Positions 18,011-27,958 are shown, counted from the first letter of the stretch. The stretch is DNA of 64,000 nucleotides from an uncultured Anaerovibrio sp. (GCA_934196075.1 CAKPVW010000001.1:1-64000); one strand, 5' to 3'. A program made the numbers and translations. Notes: generated from the letters alone by a model not told the origin.

Positions 18011-18258
18011 TATGCCCGCTCTGCACCCTCTGCCTTCTTCTCAAAATTATCCACAGGACGGCTCATAGTAATGGTGGAAATAGCATGCTTATATACCAGC
18101 TGCTGTTTGCCCAGAGAATCCATAATCACGGTAAAATTGTCAAACCCCTTGACATAGCCCTTAATCTGAAAACCGTTAACCAAATGAATGGTAACACCGA
18201 TATTTTCTTTTCTTACCTGATTGAGAATGCTGTCCTGTAAATTAATTGCTTTAGTCAT
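18010..18258 (-). CDS. hfq: RNA chaperone Hfq
   Basis: Sm-like hexameric RNA chaperone. 82 residues with the Sm1 and Sm2 cores: [26 protein letters not shown] and [10 protein letters not shown] (the YKHA signature). The C-terminal tail is short, as in Firmicutes. Strong GAGGTAGGAG site before ATG 18258. It lies 20 bases after miaA (the usual miaA-hfq neighbourhood) and overlaps dut by one base. Confidence 0.97.
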   Translation of the reverse strand: MTKAINLQDSILNQVRKENIGVTIHLVNGFQIKGYVKGFDNFTVIMDSLGKQQLVYKHAISTITMSRPVDNFEKKAEGAERA

Positions 18259-18278
18259 AATTATTTTCTCCTACCTCT

Positions 18279-19244
18279 TTATTTATTTAACCAACGCCCT
18301 ATATCCCACAGCATATTACCTGCCAAGCCTTCTGTATCTTCATACAGTGCTGGTTGATACCAATGAATATATGACATTCTCCTATACCAGGTCAACTGCC
18401 TTTTGGCAAAATGACGACTGTTTTGTTTTATCTTCTCCACTGCCGCTGCCAAATCCGAAGAACCCTCTCCTGATGACAGTACCGGCAGTATTTCCTTGTA
18501 GCCAATTCCCTTCATGGCCTGACACTCTGGCGATACACCTGAGGACAAAAGCCCTTGCACCTCCTGCAAAAGCCCTTGCTGCAGCATTATATCCACCCGA
18601 CGATTAATTCTGTCGTACAACTGATTGCGATCCCAGCTTAGACCAGCCACATAGGCATCATAGCGTGATCCAGCCTTGCTGCGGGAAACCTCGCTGCCAC
18701 CTAGATGATGTACCTCTAAGGCCCTGATAACCCGCCGCAAATCATTGGGATGCAATCTTGCCGCTGCCTCTGGATTAGCCTGAGCTAACATTCCATGCAC
18801 ATAATCCCGGCCCTTGCTCTGAGCCAATTCCTCCAGTTGCCGGCGATAAACACTATCCTCCTGCTGTTGATTTAGCTCATATCCCTCCAATAAGGATTGA
18901 ATATAAAGACCTGTCCCCCCCACCAAGAGGGGAATCTTACCTTCATTGTTCAGCTGGGTAATAATGTCCTTAACCTGGGTAAGAAAATCCATGAGATTAA
19001 AACTGGCATCAGAAGGCATAATATCTACCATATGATGAGGAACCCCTTCCATTTCCTGAACGGTTGGCTTGGCTGTACCTATATCAAAATTTTTATACAC
19101 CAGCATAGAATCTCCAGAAATAATCTCCGTCTGCAGAGCATGAGCTAGTCGAATGGACAAAGCCGTCTTACCAGAGGCTGTAGGCCCTAATAGTACCAGC
19201 AGCTTTTCCTTGTGTGCCGCCTGTGGCTTCTGCGAGGAATTCAT
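18279..19244 (-). CDS. miaA: tRNA dimethylallyltransferase
   Basis: Adds a dimethylallyl group to A37 of tRNAs reading UNN codons. 321 residues. P-loop GPTASGKTALSIRLA near residue 20, GDSMLVYKNFDIGTAKP (the family usually has Gln where Leu stands), VPHHMVDI, GGTGLYIQSLLEG and FAKRQLTWYRR are all present. GAGGTGGGG lies before the ATG. It begins the miaA-hfq-dut-rarA run. Confidence 0.95.
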   Translation of the reverse strand: MNSSQKPQAAHKEKLLVLLGPTASGKTALSIRLAHALQTEIISGDSMLVYKNFDIGTAKPTVQEMEGVPHHMVDIMPSDASFNLMDFLTQVKDIITQLNNEGKIPLLVGGTGLYIQSLLEGYELNQQQEDSVYRRQLEELAQSKGRDYVHGMLAQANPEAAARLHPNDLRRVIRALEVHHLGGSEVSRSKAGSRYDAYVAGLSWDRNQLYDRINRRVDIMLQQGLLQEVQGLLSSGVSPECQAMKGIGYKEILPVLSSGEGSSDLAAAVEKIKQNSRHFAKRQLTWYRRMSYIHWYQPALYEDTEGLAGNMLWDIGRWLNK

Positions 19245-19259
19245 TGATGATACCCCACC

Positions 19260-19934
19260 TCACTTCAGTTCAGCCAAATCCATACTATCTCCTGAATGAA
19301 GAATATGAACCTGGGAATCTGTATTTGCTTCTACCATGGCCTTGAATTTCTCTGGATCTGCCTGAATTACCGGCCATGTATTATAATGTACGGGAATAAC
19401 ATGTTTTGGCTGCAAAAGCTTTACTGCCTCAGCTGCATCCTCTATGCCCATAGTATAATTATCGCCAATTGGCAGCACAGCACAATCCAGATTAAACCGC
19501 TTGCCAATCAATGCCATATCGCTAAACAATGCCGTATCACCAGCAAAATAGATATTTTTGCCTTCCATAGATACAACAAAACCGCAGGAAAGCAAGCCTG
19601 GCAGACCACTGCTATGAATTGCCGGTGTCATATAGACCGAACCAAAATCAAAATCTGCTTTGCCGCCAATATTCATACCATGGCCTTGCTCTGCCTGACA
19701 TGCCTCCAGCACCTCAGGACAGCCGATAACCGTAGCTCCAGTTCTCTGGGCGATGGAAGCAGTATCTCCTATATGATCACCGTGACCATGAGAAACCAAG
19801 ATATAATTGCAGGTAATTACCTCAGCAGATGTAGTAGCTGCAGGATTACCTGTAAAGAAAGGATCAAATAACAGCTTGCGTTTAGCATTGTTCAAAGCAA
19901 AAGCTGCATGACCATAATAAGTAAAAAGCAGCAT
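19260..19934 (-). CDS. Metal-dependent hydrolase, UPF0173 (metallo-beta-lactamase fold)
   Basis: 224 residues from ATG 19934 (MLLFTYYGHAAF), with AAGGAG eight bases upstream. The zinc-binding HGHGDHIGD motif is at about residue 58, with AIHSSG, GDTALFSDM and IPVHYNTWP supplying the remaining ligands. The family is widely distributed and its substrate is unknown; the protein should be cytoplasmic. It lies 15 bases upstream of miaA, so is probably co-transcribed with it. Confidence 0.88.
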   Translation of the reverse strand: MLLFTYYGHAAFALNNAKRKLLFDPFFTGNPAATTSAEVITCNYILVSHGHGDHIGDTASIAQRTGATVIGCPEVLEACQAEQGHGMNIGGKADFDFGSVYMTPAIHSSGLPGLLSCGFVVSMEGKNIYFAGDTALFSDMALIGKRFNLDCAVLPIGDNYTMGIEDAAEAVKLLQPKHVIPVHYNTWPVIQADPEKFKAMVEANTDSQVHILHSGDSMDLAELK

Positions 19935-19990
19935 GAAAAAAACTCCTTTCCTCATTACCGTAACGAAAAAACAAGAACTGGACAATAAAA

Positions 19991-20581
<591 letters not shown>

Positions 20582-21511
20582 TTATCTGCCAGACCTATGA
20601 CGCAGCTTTTCTACAAGCATACTCATATCCTCAGGCATAGGTGCCTGAAACCTCATACGTTCTTCTGTAACTGGATGAGTCAATTCCAAACTCATGGAAT
20701 GAAGTGCCTGTCCCTGAATGGCAAAACTGCCTCGCACCCTGCCTTTTTTATCTGTACCGTATTTGGGATCTCCCAATAATGGATGTCCTATATACGCCAT
20801 ATGAACCCTTATTTGATGGGTACGGCCTGTTTCCAATTTGCACTCCACTAAGGTCGCTTCCCCATACCGTTCCAAAACTCGAAAATGAGTGGTAGCTGGC
20901 TTGCCGTTTTCCTGTACCACAGCCATCTTTTTTCTGTCCACTGGATGACGGCCAATATCGCCACGAATTATACCAGACTCCTCCTTGATATTCCCCCAAA
21001 CCAAAGCCTGATATATACGGAATGCAGTTTTGGCCTGAATCTGACTGGCCAAATTCAAATGAGCCACATCATTTTTGGCTGCCACCATAACACCAGAGGT
21101 GTCCTTATCCAGACGATGGACAATGCCAGGGCGAATCTCCCCATTGATGCCGGAAAGGTCGTGACAATGATACATCAAGGCATTTACCAAGGTACCAGAG
21201 TACACACCAGGAGCTGGATGTACTACCATACCTCTAGCCTTGTTAATAACAATAATATCCTTGTCCTTATAAAGAATATCCAAGGGAATATTTTCTGGCA
21301 AAATAGCCACCTGCTCTGGCTCTGGCACCTCCAGCTCCACAATATCCTTAGCCTTCAGCTTAAAATTACCCTTACGGTTGATACCATTAACCCAGGTCTG
21401 TCCTGCAGCTATCAGCTTCTGTATATGAGAACGGGAGAACTCCACCATCTGATTGGTTAAAAACACATCCAATCTCTCTCCGGTATTCTCAACTGTAAAA
21501 CTAGTTTTCAT
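20582..21511 (-). CDS. 23S rRNA pseudouridine synthase, RluD family
   Basis: 309 residues: an N-terminal S4 RNA-binding domain (RLDVFLTNQMVEFSRSHIQKLI) and the catalytic domain with RPGIVHRLDKDTSGVMV, in which the aspartate is catalytic. Later, LETGRTHQIRVHMAYIGHPLLGD matches the RluA/RluD family. ATG 21511 (MKTSFTV) is preferred over the ATG two codons upstream because spacing from GGCGG is better. It overlaps the lspA end by eleven bases. Pseudouridine positions cannot be read from the sequence. Confidence 0.93.
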   Translation of the reverse strand: MKTSFTVENTGERLDVFLTNQMVEFSRSHIQKLIAAGQTWVNGINRKGNFKLKAKDIVELEVPEPEQVAILPENIPLDILYKDKDIIVINKARGMVVHPAPGVYSGTLVNALMYHCHDLSGINGEIRPGIVHRLDKDTSGVMVAAKNDVAHLNLASQIQAKTAFRIYQALVWGNIKEESGIIRGDIGRHPVDRKKMAVVQENGKPATTHFRVLERYGEATLVECKLETGRTHQIRVHMAYIGHPLLGDPKYGTDKKGRVRGSFAIQGQALHSMSLELTHPVTEERMRFQAPMPEDMSMLVEKLRHRSGR

Positions 21512-21944
21512 CCTCATTCCGCCTTTGCCACATATCCCAAATCAGCATGGCAGCCCCTGTGCAAATTGCAATATCTGCAATATTAAAGACAGGCCATATC
21601 CTGAAATCAAAAAAATCCACTACTAAACCGCTCTGAATTCTATCCAGCAGGTTGCCTAGAGCACCGCCCAACAGCAGCCCTGCTCCTATGCGGGTTACAA
21701 GACTCTCCTGCTGAAGATGTCTGTAAAATACCAATGCCAGCCCTATCACCAGCAAAGCTACAGCAATAAAAATCCATCGTTGATGCTCCAGCATTCCAAA
21801 TGCTGCCCCTGGATTAAGCACAAAGGTAATATGAAAGACATCCCGGATTATGGGTATGGATTCTCCCAAATGCATATTGCCTACCACAAAATACTTAACC
21901 AGCTGATCTATAAAAAAAACAAAAATTCCAATACCTAATGGCAC
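21501..21944 (-). CDS. lspA: Lipoprotein signal peptidase
   Basis: Inner-membrane aspartyl protease that removes lipoprotein signal peptides. 147 residues from a GTG at 21944, which has GGAGG eight bases upstream; an ATG five codons earlier has no ribosome binding site. Four hydrophobic segments are present. The catalytic aspartates lie in ALGNLLDRIQSGLVVDFFDF and FNIADIAICTG. The early IDQLVKYFV is also typical. The ZnuA-like, ABC and other lipoproteins of this window would be its substrates. Confidence 0.94.
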   Translation of the reverse strand: MPLGIGIFVFFIDQLVKYFVVGNMHLGESIPIIRDVFHITFVLNPGAAFGMLEHQRWIFIAVALLVIGLALVFYRHLQQESLVTRIGAGLLLGGALGNLLDRIQSGLVVDFFDFRIWPVFNIADIAICTGAAMLIWDMWQRRNEDEN

Positions 21945-21973
21945 TGCCGCAGCCTCCATATTTACTTAATTTA

Positions 21974-22684
21974 CTAATTTTCCTTATTCACCGTATCTGC
22001 TTCCGGCTCAGTCTGAGGTGCAGATGATAACTCTTCCTCCAGACTGTTATCGGCCTGCAGTTCATCATCGTCTCTATCCTGCTGAGCTTCAAAATGCATA
22101 TTTTCATCATGGGCCTTGTCCAGCTCGGATTTTGCCTCAACCTGCTTAGGAGGATTCTCCACCTTGTCAGGCATAATATCATAGGCCTCCTCCAAAATAC
22201 CCAGCTCAGTCTGCAGCAAATTACGCATTTTAGCCACAAATTGACGGCGTTCCCGCACCAGACGATCATATTCCTCTACAGCTGCGCGAACCTGTGCCGC
22301 TGCATGATCAATCTTGCGCTTGCAATCCTGCTCCGCCTCCTGACGCAGCTTGTCAGCATAAAGCTGAGCTTCTCGTTTCAGATTCTCCCCAGCCTGCTTG
22401 GCAGCCTGACGAATCTCTTCACCTCTGGTATTTGCAGTAGTAACAACCTCATCAGCAGTACGCTGAGCTACCAGTAAAGTATCCTGCAAATTCTTTTCCA
22501 GCTGATGATATTGATCCAGCTGCTTCTGATTCAGTTCAATTTCCTTTTTCAGCTGATGATTTTCTCTATACAAGGCTTCATAATCATTGACCACCTGATC
22601 CAAAAAATCATCTACATCCTCTTTATTAAAGCCACGAAAGCTTGTGGCAAATTCTTTATTATGTATATCCACCGGTGTAAGCAT
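21974..22684 (-). CDS. divIVA: DivIVA-like cell division / polarity protein
   Basis: Coiled-coil protein that binds negatively curved membrane at septa and poles. 236 residues. The N-terminal lipid-binding motif MLTPVDIHNKEFATSFRGFN is followed by VDDFLDQVV, then a long coiled coil (about residues 30-160) and an acidic low-complexity tail of about 70 residues (DDDELQADNSLEEEL). GGAGG precedes the ATG. The gene lies downstream of ylmH with repeat copy 2 in the 70-base gap, which may carry its promoter. Confidence 0.93.
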   Translation of the reverse strand: MLTPVDIHNKEFATSFRGFNKEDVDDFLDQVVNDYEALYRENHQLKKEIELNQKQLDQYHQLEKNLQDTLLVAQRTADEVVTTANTRGEEIRQAAKQAGENLKREAQLYADKLRQEAEQDCKRKIDHAAAQVRAAVEEYDRLVRERRQFVAKMRNLLQTELGILEEAYDIMPDKVENPPKQVEAKSELDKAHDENMHFEAQQDRDDDELQADNSLEEELSSAPQTEPEADTVNKEN

Positions 22685-22702
22685 GGTATTACCTCCAAGA
22701 TA

Positions 22703-22720
22703 TTATAACCCCTATATTAT
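22703..22720 (-). repeat. Recurrent 18-base AT-rich motif containing TATAAT, copy 1
   Basis: Minus strand ATAATATAGGGGTTATAA, directly continuous with TATAAT. Near-identical copies are at 41170-41187 and 41231-41248. It lies just upstream of divIVA. Confidence 0.45.
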
Positions 22721-22752
22721 CACCTATGAAGGTGGGAAACATGGGACAATTC
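22717..22752 (-). repeat. Short intergenic repeat, copy 2
   Basis: Minus strand TGTCCCATGTTTCCCACC followed by TTCATAGGTGATAAT, starting within ten bases of the ylmH stop. It is closest to copy 1 and also shares CACCTAT and the ACATxGGACA end with copy 4. Confidence 0.5.
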
Positions 22753-22753
22753 A

Positions 22754-23548
22754 TCAATAGTAGCGTTTCAACAGAACTCCAATGCGTCCTTTCTTGGTTT
22801 GCCCCCTAACCTCTGCTACTTCCAGTCTGCCTCTGCCCCGCAGGGAAAGGGTATCTCCCTCCTTGACATTCTGTGATGCATTTTTCACTGGCTGCCAATT
22901 CAGCTTTAGCTTATCCGCCTCAATATCTGCTGCTGCTCGGCTTCGAGACACACCATAGCCTGCAGCTGCAATGGAATCAACTCGCAAAGAAGCCACCGTA
23001 GCCCGCAGCTCCTTGTATTTTTCCTCCTTGGGAGGAATCACAGCCAAATCCGCCAGCTGACATTTGACTCCGCTATGACCAATCTGAGTAAGATTGGTCA
23101 ATAGGTAATCCGCCAGTTTTTTGTCGGTCACAATACCTGCCTGAGCGTTGCCCATAATAATATCCCCTAAACGGCTTCGCTCAAAGCCAAGGCTCATTAC
23201 TGCTCCCAGTACATCTCTATGACCAATATGCTCAAATTGTCCGTTCCACTCCACCTTGATATAAGCTAGGTCAAAGGAAGGAGAACCACCAAAATCCTGA
23301 TCCACAAACATTGCCCGCTGACGCTCGGCTCCTTGATAGCCTCCGTCCAAATCCAGTCTCAAACCAGGATAGTTGGCAACTACGGTTTCTGCTATTTCCT
23401 GTCCATAGGGATCCAAAAAATCTCCCAAACGGAATTTCTGGCTGCGCTGAACCTGCTCAGCCATGTCCACCAAGCGGACAGCCATTTCCTCTCCCTCTGT
23501 ATTACGATAATATCTGAGAATCTTTTCTTTTTGTTCTGCTCCTGCCAT
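22754..23548 (-). CDS. ylmH: YlmH-type S4 RNA-binding protein
   Basis: 264 residues from ATG 23548. The N-terminal region resembles the YlmH family (FLDPYGQEIAETVVANYPGLRLDLDGGYQGAERQR) and the C-terminal S4 domain starts near residue 190 (VASLRVDSIAAAGYGVSRSRAAADI). In Gram-positives YlmH is linked to cell division and, in B. subtilis, to ribosome rescue. It sits between sepF and divIVA; the small membrane protein gene ylmG that often separates sepF and ylmH is absent. Confidence 0.9.
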   Translation of the reverse strand: MAGAEQKEKILRYYRNTEGEEMAVRLVDMAEQVQRSQKFRLGDFLDPYGQEIAETVVANYPGLRLDLDGGYQGAERQRAMFVDQDFGGSPSFDLAYIKVEWNGQFEHIGHRDVLGAVMSLGFERSRLGDIIMGNAQAGIVTDKKLADYLLTNLTQIGHSGVKCQLADLAVIPPKEEKYKELRATVASLRVDSIAAAGYGVSRSRAAADIEADKLKLNWQPVKNASQNVKEGDTLSLRGRGRLEVAEVRGQTKKGRIGVLLKRYY

Positions 23549-23574
23549 ATATTTCAAATCCTTTGATTAAATCG

Positions 23575-24171
23575 TTATTTTTTCTCCCAAGGCATTTCAT
23601 CCTGCTTGTTATTCCCCTGTCCATTAACATCTACATTAATAGTTTTAGGTGAAAACAGCCATACTCTGCTGCTAATAGAGTTTACACTGCCATCCAGAGC
23701 ATAGGTAGTGCCGCTGACAAAATCCAAAATACGCCGATATAGTTGATCATCAACGTTCTCAAAGTTGATAATTACGGGACGCTTCTCCTTGAGACAGTTG
23801 GCTATCTGTTGAGAATCATCCAGACTTCTGGGCTGTATCACAACTACCTTCATGTTATTTGCCTGAGTGTTTACACTGCGAGGACCGGTATGCATACCCT
23901 TATTTCCCTCCCGAATACTGCTGGCTGTATCACTAATATTGACCACCTTGCCAGTACGGCCACCTCTGCCGCCAAAGCCTGCACCAAATTGCTCACCTGG
24001 CTTTTCCTCAGACTTTCCATGGTCAGCACCAGTATCAATATGAGAGGCAGTTGGCTCCTCCTTGGCTGGAGGCTCAGGCTGCTTAGTATCTTCTTCAGCA
24101 TCCTGAATATTATCCTCAGGCTCAGTGTCAGTAACACCTATTTTTGTCAAAAAATCCTTTATCTTCCCCAT
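23575..24171 (-). CDS. sepF: SepF cell division protein
   Basis: FtsZ-binding membrane anchor of the divisome. 198 residues from ATG 24171, with GGGAGGA upstream. The N-terminal amphipathic helix MGKIKDFLTKIG would insert in the membrane. A linker of about 90 residues rich in E, P and G follows, then the SepF core (VVVIQPRSLDDSQQIANCLK ... VDDQLYRRILDFVSGTTYAL). It overlaps nothing and lies 28 bases after yggS. Confidence 0.94.
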   Translation of the reverse strand: MGKIKDFLTKIGVTDTEPEDNIQDAEEDTKQPEPPAKEEPTASHIDTGADHGKSEEKPGEQFGAGFGGRGGRTGKVVNISDTASSIREGNKGMHTGPRSVNTQANNMKVVVIQPRSLDDSQQIANCLKEKRPVIINFENVDDQLYRRILDFVSGTTYALDGSVNSISSRVWLFSPKTINVDVNGQGNNKQDEMPWEKK

Positions 24172-24199
24172 GGGTAGATCCTCCCTATCTCCTCTAAAA

Positions 24200-24889
24200 T
24201 CAATACTGTCTAGGGCCAAAAATACCTGTACCTACCCGTACAGCATTGGAGCCTTCCTCTACAGCAATGGTATAATCATGAGTCATTCCCATTGATAAAT
24301 ATTTAATATTCGCCTTCTTCCAGGCAATTTCCTTTATATGATCATAAATTTTTTTCATCCTGGCAAATAAAGGCCGACAATCCTCTACATTTTCATAATT
24401 TGGTGCAATACACATTACACCCATAAGCTGAAGATTATCCATCTCATCCACCTGATGCAGCAGCTCCTCCAGCCCATCCTCATAGATGCCTGATTTGGAG
24501 GCTTCATGGGCCAGATTTACCTGCACCAACACCTTTTGCACCTTGTTGATGCCGGCCGCCGCTTTGTTTAGTGCCTCTGCTAGATGCAGACTATCCACAG
24601 AATGAATCAGATCGAAAATCTTTACTGCCTGCTTGGCCTTATTAGTCTGAAGGTGGCCGATAAGATGCCATGTAACATTGCGGTCCAAGGTTTCATATTT
24701 TTCCTTGGCCTCCTGAATGCGGTTTTCGCCAATATCTGTTACTCCTGCATCAATAGCCTGCCGCATTGCATATATATCATGATTCTTGGTAACTGCAATC
24801 AACAGCACATCATCCTGACAATCTGCCTTGCGGTTTTGCATGCTGTTGGCAATCTTAGCTTCTACTTCATGGAGCTTTTCTTCTATCAT
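24200..24889 (-). CDS. yggS: YggS/PLPBP pyridoxal phosphate homeostasis protein
   Basis: Single-domain PLP-binding protein (fold type III) with a role in vitamin B6 balance. 229 residues from ATG 24889, with GAGGAG upstream. It shows LIAVTKNHD with the PLP lysine, GENRIQEAKEKY, WHLIGHLQTNKAKQ, and LSMGMTHDYTIAVEEGSNAVRVGTGIFG. The pgeF-yggS-sepF order matches ylmD-ylmE-sepF of Bacillus. Confidence 0.95.
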   Translation of the reverse strand: MIEEKLHEVEAKIANSMQNRKADCQDDVLLIAVTKNHDIYAMRQAIDAGVTDIGENRIQEAKEKYETLDRNVTWHLIGHLQTNKAKQAVKIFDLIHSVDSLHLAEALNKAAAGINKVQKVLVQVNLAHEASKSGIYEDGLEELLHQVDEMDNLQLMGVMCIAPNYENVEDCRPLFARMKKIYDHIKEIAWKKANIKYLSMGMTHDYTIAVEEGSNAVRVGTGIFGPRQY

Positions 24890-24919
24890 GTCTCTCACTC
24901 CTCGTATTCATACTATTAT

Positions 24920-25738
24920 CTATTTTACACTAATTATGGCTGCAATGCGACCTGTTTTGCCCTTATCTGCCCGATAAGAAAAAAATTGTTCACTATGGCA
25001 GCAGGTACATACATGGGCATTTTCTATATTTTTTGCTTTCAGACCTGCTCTCAACAGCTGTAGAGTATTGGTTCTTTGTAAATCAAGGTGAATATTACCC
25101 TCCTGACCAGAGAGAATTTCTGCCTGAAATTCTGGAAACTTGATCCGAAATTTCTCTGCCAAATCGTCACCTATCTGATAACAGCAGGAGCCAATAGAGG
25201 GACCAATAGCCGCCAAGATATCCTCCGGTCGAGAGCCATAATTATCCTTCATGGCCTCAACCGTCTTCTGCACAATGTTGCCGTAGGTTCCCTTCCAGCC
25301 TCCATGAGCAAGGCCAACAGCCCTATGCACCGGATCTGCCAGCAAAATAGGAGTGCAATCGGCAAAGAAAAGCATCAATGGCAAATTAGGCACATTGGTT
25401 ATCAAGGCATCCGTATCTGGAATACTCTGACTAAAATCAAGGAAGCCTGCTCCGGCCTGCTGCTCTGTTACTACCGCCACCTGATTGCCATGAATCTGCT
25501 GACAGGCAGCCGTTCTCTCAGCTGCCATGCCCAGAGCCTGGCAAAAAATCCGACGATTGGCAATAACATCCTCTGGTGCATCCTCCACATGCAAACCTAG
25601 ATTCAGGGAAGCATATTGTCCCTGACTACAGCCTCCATGTCTAGTAGAAATCCCATGGCGAAACTTATCTGAGGGGAATATATCAAAACTACCTAGCCAA
25701 AGCTGCGGCTTGTTGCCTGCTGTTAATTTAAAACCCAT
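24920..25738 (-). CDS. pgeF: Peptidoglycan editing factor / laccase-domain protein (YlmD/YfiH family)
   Basis: 272-residue DUF152 protein. Conserved pieces are QQIHGNQVAVV, DALITNVPNLPLMLFFADCTPILL with the metal-binding cysteine, GLAHGGWKGTYGNIV, and IGPSIGSCCYQIG; it ends with HVCTCCHSEQFFSYRADKGKTGRIAA. Members act as purine nucleoside phosphorylases/adenosine deaminases or prevent L-Ser misincorporation in peptidoglycan; the activity here is inferred from family only. Confidence 0.9.
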   Translation of the reverse strand: MGFKLTAGNKPQLWLGSFDIFPSDKFRHGISTRHGGCSQGQYASLNLGLHVEDAPEDVIANRRIFCQALGMAAERTAACQQIHGNQVAVVTEQQAGAGFLDFSQSIPDTDALITNVPNLPLMLFFADCTPILLADPVHRAVGLAHGGWKGTYGNIVQKTVEAMKDNYGSRPEDILAAIGPSIGSCCYQIGDDLAEKFRIKFPEFQAEILSGQEGNIHLDLQRTNTLQLLRAGLKAKNIENAHVCTCCHSEQFFSYRADKGKTGRIAAIISVK

Positions 25739-25768
25739 TGTTTTTCCCTTTCCAATCTATACAGATAA

Positions 25769-27460
25769 TTATTTACAAACGCCACATCTCTGGCAGCCAT
25801 CAAAGCATTGAATAGTATGGGCTGGCTCTAGTTTTTTTGCCTCTGCCAGCTCTTTCAGAAGGTACTCTCTGGTAAAGCCCATATCCAATACCTCCCAAGG
25901 CAGAAGACTCTCTAATGACCGAGGCTGGGAAACATAATCCTCCAGCTTAGTACCCTGAGCCTTCAAAACCGACTTCATGGCCTTACTGCCACCGTTTTGG
26001 TAAGCCTGCCACAGAACTTCTCCTGCCTGCTTATCTCCCCGAGCCAAAAATGCCTGTATATAGGCATCCCGTGGGGATTCTGCAATAACCTCGATATTAT
26101 GCCTTTTCTTCAAGGCGGTAGTTATCTGTTTTAAAGAGTTTTGAATATATTTCAACGGGGCCATCGGCTCCCACTGAAATGGTGTAAAAGGCTTGGGGAT
26201 AAAAGGATTTATACTGAGCGTAAGTCTGCCCATAGCCTTGTGCTGTTCCATAAAATCCTTGAGGCGGCAAGCCATATCTATAATGCCTTGAATATCCTCT
26301 GAAGTCTCCCCCGGCAGGCCAATCATAATATAAAGCCGAAAATTTTTAATCCCCGCCTTGATACCCATAGCCATAGCATTGAGCAGATGCTCCTCCTCAA
26401 TACCTTTATTAACCACAGCTCTCATGCGGTGACTGCCAGCCTCTGGAGCCATGGTTAAAGTTCTCAAGCCGCTGGAGGCCAATGAATCCACCAATTCCTG
26501 CGTAACAGAATCTGCTCGGAAGGAGGCCACGGACATGCTGAGTCCATCCCCTAGAATCTCCTTGCACAGTTGATCAATTTCTGGATAATCGGAAATTGCT
26601 GCCCCCATCAGGCCAACCCTGCGGCCAGAATCTCTGGCCTTCACCAGCATTTTTTCAATAGCGTCTAGGGAACGATTTCGAGGCCTGCGGAAGCAATATC
26701 CCGCCATACAGAAACGGCAGTGCCGCCCACAGCCCCGTGCTATCTCCACTAGATGCAGATTAAACTCAGTATCCTCGGTATATACAGCAGTTTCCCCAGG
26801 AAAATCATCCAGATTGGCCAGCCATTGCCGCTTTACTAGGCCGCTTCCCTGCTCCAGTTTGTGCACCGATGGCACATATACCCCCGGCACCTGAGCCAGA
26901 GCTGCCAAAAGAGTTTTTCTATCTGCCCCCTGAGCCTTCATTTCATGGTATACATCCATAAAGGCAGGCATAATTACCTCTCCCTCACCTATGATAAAAG
27001 CGTCAAAGAAGGGGCTTAAAGGTTCTGGGTTAAAGGTAGCACAGGGTCCGCCGCCAATAACCAAAGGATCCATGTCAGCTCTATCCTGGGCCAGAGGCAC
27101 AACCCTGCCTAGTTCCAACATGGAAAGAATATTGAAATAATCCATCTCAAAGGAGATAACAAAACCTACAATATCAAAACGATTTAGCTCTGTCTGAGTT
27201 TCCAGGCTCAACAAAGGAGTCCTGGTCTTGGTATATTCTGTCTGCTGACGCTTGTCAGGACAGAATACTCGCTCACAAGCAGTATCTCGCCGCTGATTCA
27301 GCAAGCGATATACAATATGAAGGCCAAGATTGGACATACCCACAAAATAGGAATTGGGGTAGGCCAAGGCAAAACGACTTCTGCCCCCTGCCGGATATAT
27401 ATAATAACCTGTTTCCCGGGCCAGCTGCTGTCTCAGCTGCTCCTTTAACTTCCAATCCAA
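25769..27460 (-). CDS. B12-binding-fold radical SAM protein (TIGR03960-like)
   Basis: 563 residues. The N-terminal half resembles a cobalamin-binding-type domain; it lists AYPNSYFVGMSNLGLHIVY and continues to VIGGGPCATFNPEP. The radical SAM cluster motif is ARGCGRHCRFCMAGYCFRRP near residue 247. The protein ends in a cysteine-rich tail (CFDGCQRCGVCK) that may hold a second cluster. The family is common in Firmicutes near ribosomal or RNase G genes; its reaction is unknown. The start is TTG at 27460 with AGGAG upstream. Confidence 0.8.
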   Translation of the reverse strand: MDWKLKEQLRQQLARETGYYIYPAGGRSRFALAYPNSYFVGMSNLGLHIVYRLLNQRRDTACERVFCPDKRQQTEYTKTRTPLLSLETQTELNRFDIVGFVISFEMDYFNILSMLELGRVVPLAQDRADMDPLVIGGGPCATFNPEPLSPFFDAFIIGEGEVIMPAFMDVYHEMKAQGADRKTLLAALAQVPGVYVPSVHKLEQGSGLVKRQWLANLDDFPGETAVYTEDTEFNLHLVEIARGCGRHCRFCMAGYCFRRPRNRSLDAIEKMLVKARDSGRRVGLMGAAISDYPEIDQLCKEILGDGLSMSVASFRADSVTQELVDSLASSGLRTLTMAPEAGSHRMRAVVNKGIEEEHLLNAMAMGIKAGIKNFRLYIMIGLPGETSEDIQGIIDMACRLKDFMEQHKAMGRLTLSINPFIPKPFTPFQWEPMAPLKYIQNSLKQITTALKKRHNIEVIAESPRDAYIQAFLARGDKQAGEVLWQAYQNGGSKAMKSVLKAQGTKLEDYVSQPRSLESLLPWEVLDMGFTREYLLKELAEAKKLEPAHTIQCFDGCQRCGVCK

Positions 27461-27502
27461 AATAATCTCCTAATCACTAATCAATATTTCTCATTACCAA
27501 AA

Positions 27503-27958
27503 TCATTCATGTTTAGCCAAAACATCCAACTCATTTTTGAAACTTTGAATATCGGTAAACCGGCGATAAACAGAGGCAAAACGTATATATGCCACTTGAT
27601 CAAAATTCTTTAGCTGAGCCAAAGCCTCCTCCCCAATGGCCTTGGAGGGAACCTCCTGCTCATATCTCTGCCGTAGATTCTGTTCAATACTATGAGCCAG
27701 CGCCATCAGGCTGTCCAAAGATTTATCCCTTTTATCGCAGGAACGAATCAGGCCATTTAGCAATTTGTTAATATCAAAAAGCTGCCGACTGCCATCATGC
27801 TTCAATACCATCAGAGGCATCTGCTCAACGGTTTCAAAGGTGGTAAAGCGATTGCCACATTTGCTGCAGCCTCGGCGCCTTTTGATAGTTCGCCCTCCAT
27901 CCACCGCCCTGGAATCAATAACACGGCAATCCGGAGTACTACAATATGGACAACGCAT
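27503..27958 (-). CDS. nrdR: Transcriptional repressor NrdR
   Basis: Represses ribonucleotide reductase genes when (d)ATP binds its ATP-cone. 151 residues. N-terminal zinc ribbon (CPYCSTPDC ... CSKCGNRFTTFE) and ATP-cone domain from about residue 48 (LMVLKHDGSRQLFDINKLLNGL). Its ATG immediately follows the YgiQ-family stop codon. No ribonucleotide reductase gene is in the window. Confidence 0.95.
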   Translation of the reverse strand: MRCPYCSTPDCRVIDSRAVDGGRTIKRRRGCSKCGNRFTTFETVEQMPLMVLKHDGSRQLFDINKLLNGLIRSCDKRDKSLDSLMALAHSIEQNLRQRYEQEVPSKAIGEEALAQLKNFDQVAYIRFASVYRRFTDIQSFKNELDVLAKHE

